A stretch of DNA of 64,000 nucleotides from the NCBI RefSeq assembly GCF_002157685.2, contig NZ_AP026738.1:2232001-2296000 (forward strand), in the 5' to 3' direction. The notes beneath the pieces are model-generated. The model did no database searches and was not told the origin of the DNA. It saw only the letters and a program-made list of their open reading frames with translations. Source of the stretch: Comamonas thiooxydans. GTDB lineage: Bacteria; Pseudomonadota; Gammaproteobacteria; Burkholderiales; Burkholderiaceae_C. Shown here one piece after another: positions 62,797 to 64,000 of this stretch. Position 1 is the stretch's first letter, and every line of letters starts with the position of its first letter. The position numbers were made by a program, and so were the translations under genes.

Positions 62797-63110
62797 AGAT
62801 GGCCGCCTGCTTCTCAAGGGTGCAGACAACCAGCATGCCTTGTGACGCTTATCGCATCAGGCTTGCTTGCTATGGTATTTAAAGTCAATGGTTGGATTTT
62901 CAAGGTGCTGAACTGAAACTGTCCGTAAAAGGACAGGGCTCAGACCCTGGCGGCCGGATGTTGTGTGATGTATGAGGCCGCACGCTATTGTAGGAACAGT
63001 CTGCGTGCGCAAAAGTTCCAGCAGTCTTCAATGCAGGGAAATAGTCATGAAATGCCCCGCAGCGCCTGAAACGCGAGCGGGGCATGCCATCGAGCCAGAG
63101 GAAGATTGGT
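62797..63110. other. 314-bp intergenic region
   Basis: No gene. A hairpin ATGCCCCGC/GCGGGGCAT (63052-63084, 15-base loop) lies 27 bases after the FMN reductase stop and may end that gene on the minus strand, followed there by ATTTC. The stretch 62850-62910 is AT-rich and may hold the promoter of the glycine-zipper gene. Confidence 0.5.
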
Positions 63111-63668
63111 TTAGCGCTTCTGGTGCAACTGCACCCAGTCCAGAAAGCGTGTCATGTACTTGACGAGGAAGTCATGGCTGCCCTGGCCGATCTTGCCGTC
63201 GGCGTCGAGCAGCGTGTCGGACCAGCGCACAAAGCCCTCGGGTTGGGGCAGGGTAGGCATGTCCAGCGACACCAGCACATTGCGCAGGTGCTGCTGGGCC
63301 ATGGCCGTGGCGGCCGCGCCGGGCGAGCTGCCGATCACGGCGGCCGGCAGTCCTGCCCAGACGGATTGGCCATAGGGACGGCTCAGGCCATCGAGCACGT
63401 TCTTGAGCGATGCGGGGATGGAGCGGTTGTACTCGGGCGTCACGAATAGAACGCCGTGGCAGCCGCGAATCTGGGGTTTGAGGTCGTCGAAGGGCTTGAA
63501 ATCGGGGGTGTTGTCGAAGTCGCGGTTGTAGAGCGGCAGGCGGCTGATATCGATGAATTCGAAATCGGCCTTGTCCTGCATGAGCGCGGCTAGGCCCTGG
63601 CCGAGCTGGCGGTTGATGGACTGCTTGCTGAGGCTGCCCACGATGACGGCGATTCTGAGTTGGCTCAT
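63111..63668 (-). CDS. NADPH-dependent FMN reductase family protein
   Basis: A 185-residue flavodoxin-fold protein: RIAVIVGSLSKQSINRQLGQ (phosphate loop, residues 4-23), FVTPEYNRSIPASLKNVLDG (about 75-94) and AAVIGSSPGAAATAMAQQHL, the ChrR/YieF/SsuE-like pattern of FMN-dependent quinone or chromate reductases. The ATG at 63668 is preferred; AAAGGTCAG lies upstream. Confidence 0.88.
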   Translation of the reverse strand: MSQLRIAVIVGSLSKQSINRQLGQGLAALMQDKADFEFIDISRLPLYNRDFDNTPDFKPFDDLKPQIRGCHGVLFVTPEYNRSIPASLKNVLDGLSRPYGQSVWAGLPAAVIGSSPGAAATAMAQQHLRNVLVSLDMPTLPQPEGFVRWSDTLLDADGKIGQGSHDFLVKYMTRFLDWVQLHQKR

Positions 63669-63753
63669 GCTCTGACCTTTCGACCGGGTTGGGGGAGATG
63701 CATGGCACTGTAGCAAAGCTGCCGGGGATTGCCGCGTCGCAGCGGGCGCACAA

Positions 63754-63787
63754 AAGCCGCTGTCCCCGGGAGCAGGGACAGCGGCTT
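63754..63787 (-). terminator. Terminator of serB
   Basis: A 13-bp stem AAGCCGCTGTCCC / GGGACAGCGGCTT with an 8-base loop; on the minus strand the second arm runs into TTTT. It lies 25 bases after the serB stop. Confidence 0.85.
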
Positions 63788-63811
63788 GGTGCTGGGCTGG
63801 TCTGTTTCAGC

Positions 63812-64000
63812 CTATCGGAGCACTTCCAGCAGGCGATCCAGGCCGCCCTCGTTGATGGCGACCTTGGCCTCGTTGCGCACGCGCGGCTTGGCGTGGTAGG
63901 CCACGGACAGGCCTGCCGCCTGCATCATGGGGATGTCGTTGCTGCCGTCGCCCACGGCAATGCACTGGCTGGCATCGATGCCGATCAGCGAAGCCACTTC
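63812..64000 (-). CDS. serB: Phosphoserine phosphatase SerB, C-terminal part (gene runs out of the window)
   Basis: The last 62 residues of a HAD-superfamily phosphatase. Motif IV IAVGDGSNDIPMMQAAGLSV and AYHAKPRVRNEAKVAINEGG are the SerB signature (final step of serine synthesis). The start lies beyond the right edge. Read on the minus strand, towards the terminator at 63754-63787. Confidence 0.92.
   Translation of the reverse strand, partial: EVASLIGIDASQCIAVGDGSNDIPMMQAAGLSVAYHAKPRVRNEAKVAINEGGLDRLLEVLR

Overview
The window looks like chromosome of a GC-rich betaproteobacterium of the family Comamonadaceae, most likely Comamonas or a close relative. I infer this from the codon use, the many Bug/TctC-type and LysR genes, the aerobic cobalamin pathway with a ChlI/ChlD-type chelatase, and a dispersed intergenic repeat (GCGCTT/AAGCG arms in AT-rich flanks) typical of that family. 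No rRNA, tRNA, CRISPR array, prophage or intact insertion sequence was seen. Species cannot be fixed without a search.

Left part (1-20025). After the tail of an aminotransferase and slyX come a tiny DUF3149 membrane protein and a Bug-receptor/M20-hydrolase pair on the minus strand. An AT-richer 720-bp gap with direct and inverted repeats follows. Then comes a plus-strand module (4014-14242): a large MalT-like LuxR regulator followed by a phosphotransferase, acyl-CoA dehydrogenase, two enoyl-CoA hydratases, a nitronate-monooxygenase-like flavoprotein, an acyl-CoA ligase, a MaoC hydratase and the first 35 codons of a broken quinone oxidoreductase. This is a catabolic module for an unidentified carboxylic acid. 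An MHS-type transporter follows, then an amino-acid ABC transporter (binding protein plus two permeases, no ATPase) lying between two decayed IS3-family transposase fragments, then a LysR regulator.

Central part (20144-41441). This is a cobalamin (vitamin B12) region. Outer-membrane receptor, periplasmic binding protein, permease and ATPase (btuB-F-C-D-like) are followed by a CbiX-like/[2Fe-2S] fusion, cobW, cobN, a ChlI-type AAA+ ATPase and a small VWA protein, all on the minus strand. Next are cobG-H-I-J (minus), cobK (plus) and cobL-E-M-F (minus). Two cobalamin riboswitches sit upstream of the receptor and of cobG. CobG, CobF and CobN mark the oxygen-dependent, late-cobalt-insertion route. 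Genes for the first methylation, amidation, adenosylation and nucleotide-loop assembly are not in the window. cobK and cobL are divergent and their start codons overlap.

Right part (41719-64000). A DUF2721 protein and a small membrane protein are followed by an ArgP/ArgO regulator-exporter pair, an unknown small protein, an Lrp-type regulator divergent from an EamA exporter, and the conserved prkA-yeaH-spoVR stress cluster. Then come metQ, a DUF3820 protein and a membrane diguanylate cyclase. An iron-uptake unit follows: Fur box, FecI-type sigma, FecR-type anti-sigma, STN-domain TonB receptor, DUF3649, PepSY-TM and DUF3325. The window ends with an Ala/Pro-rich glycine-zipper protein, an FMN reductase and the C-terminal end of serB.
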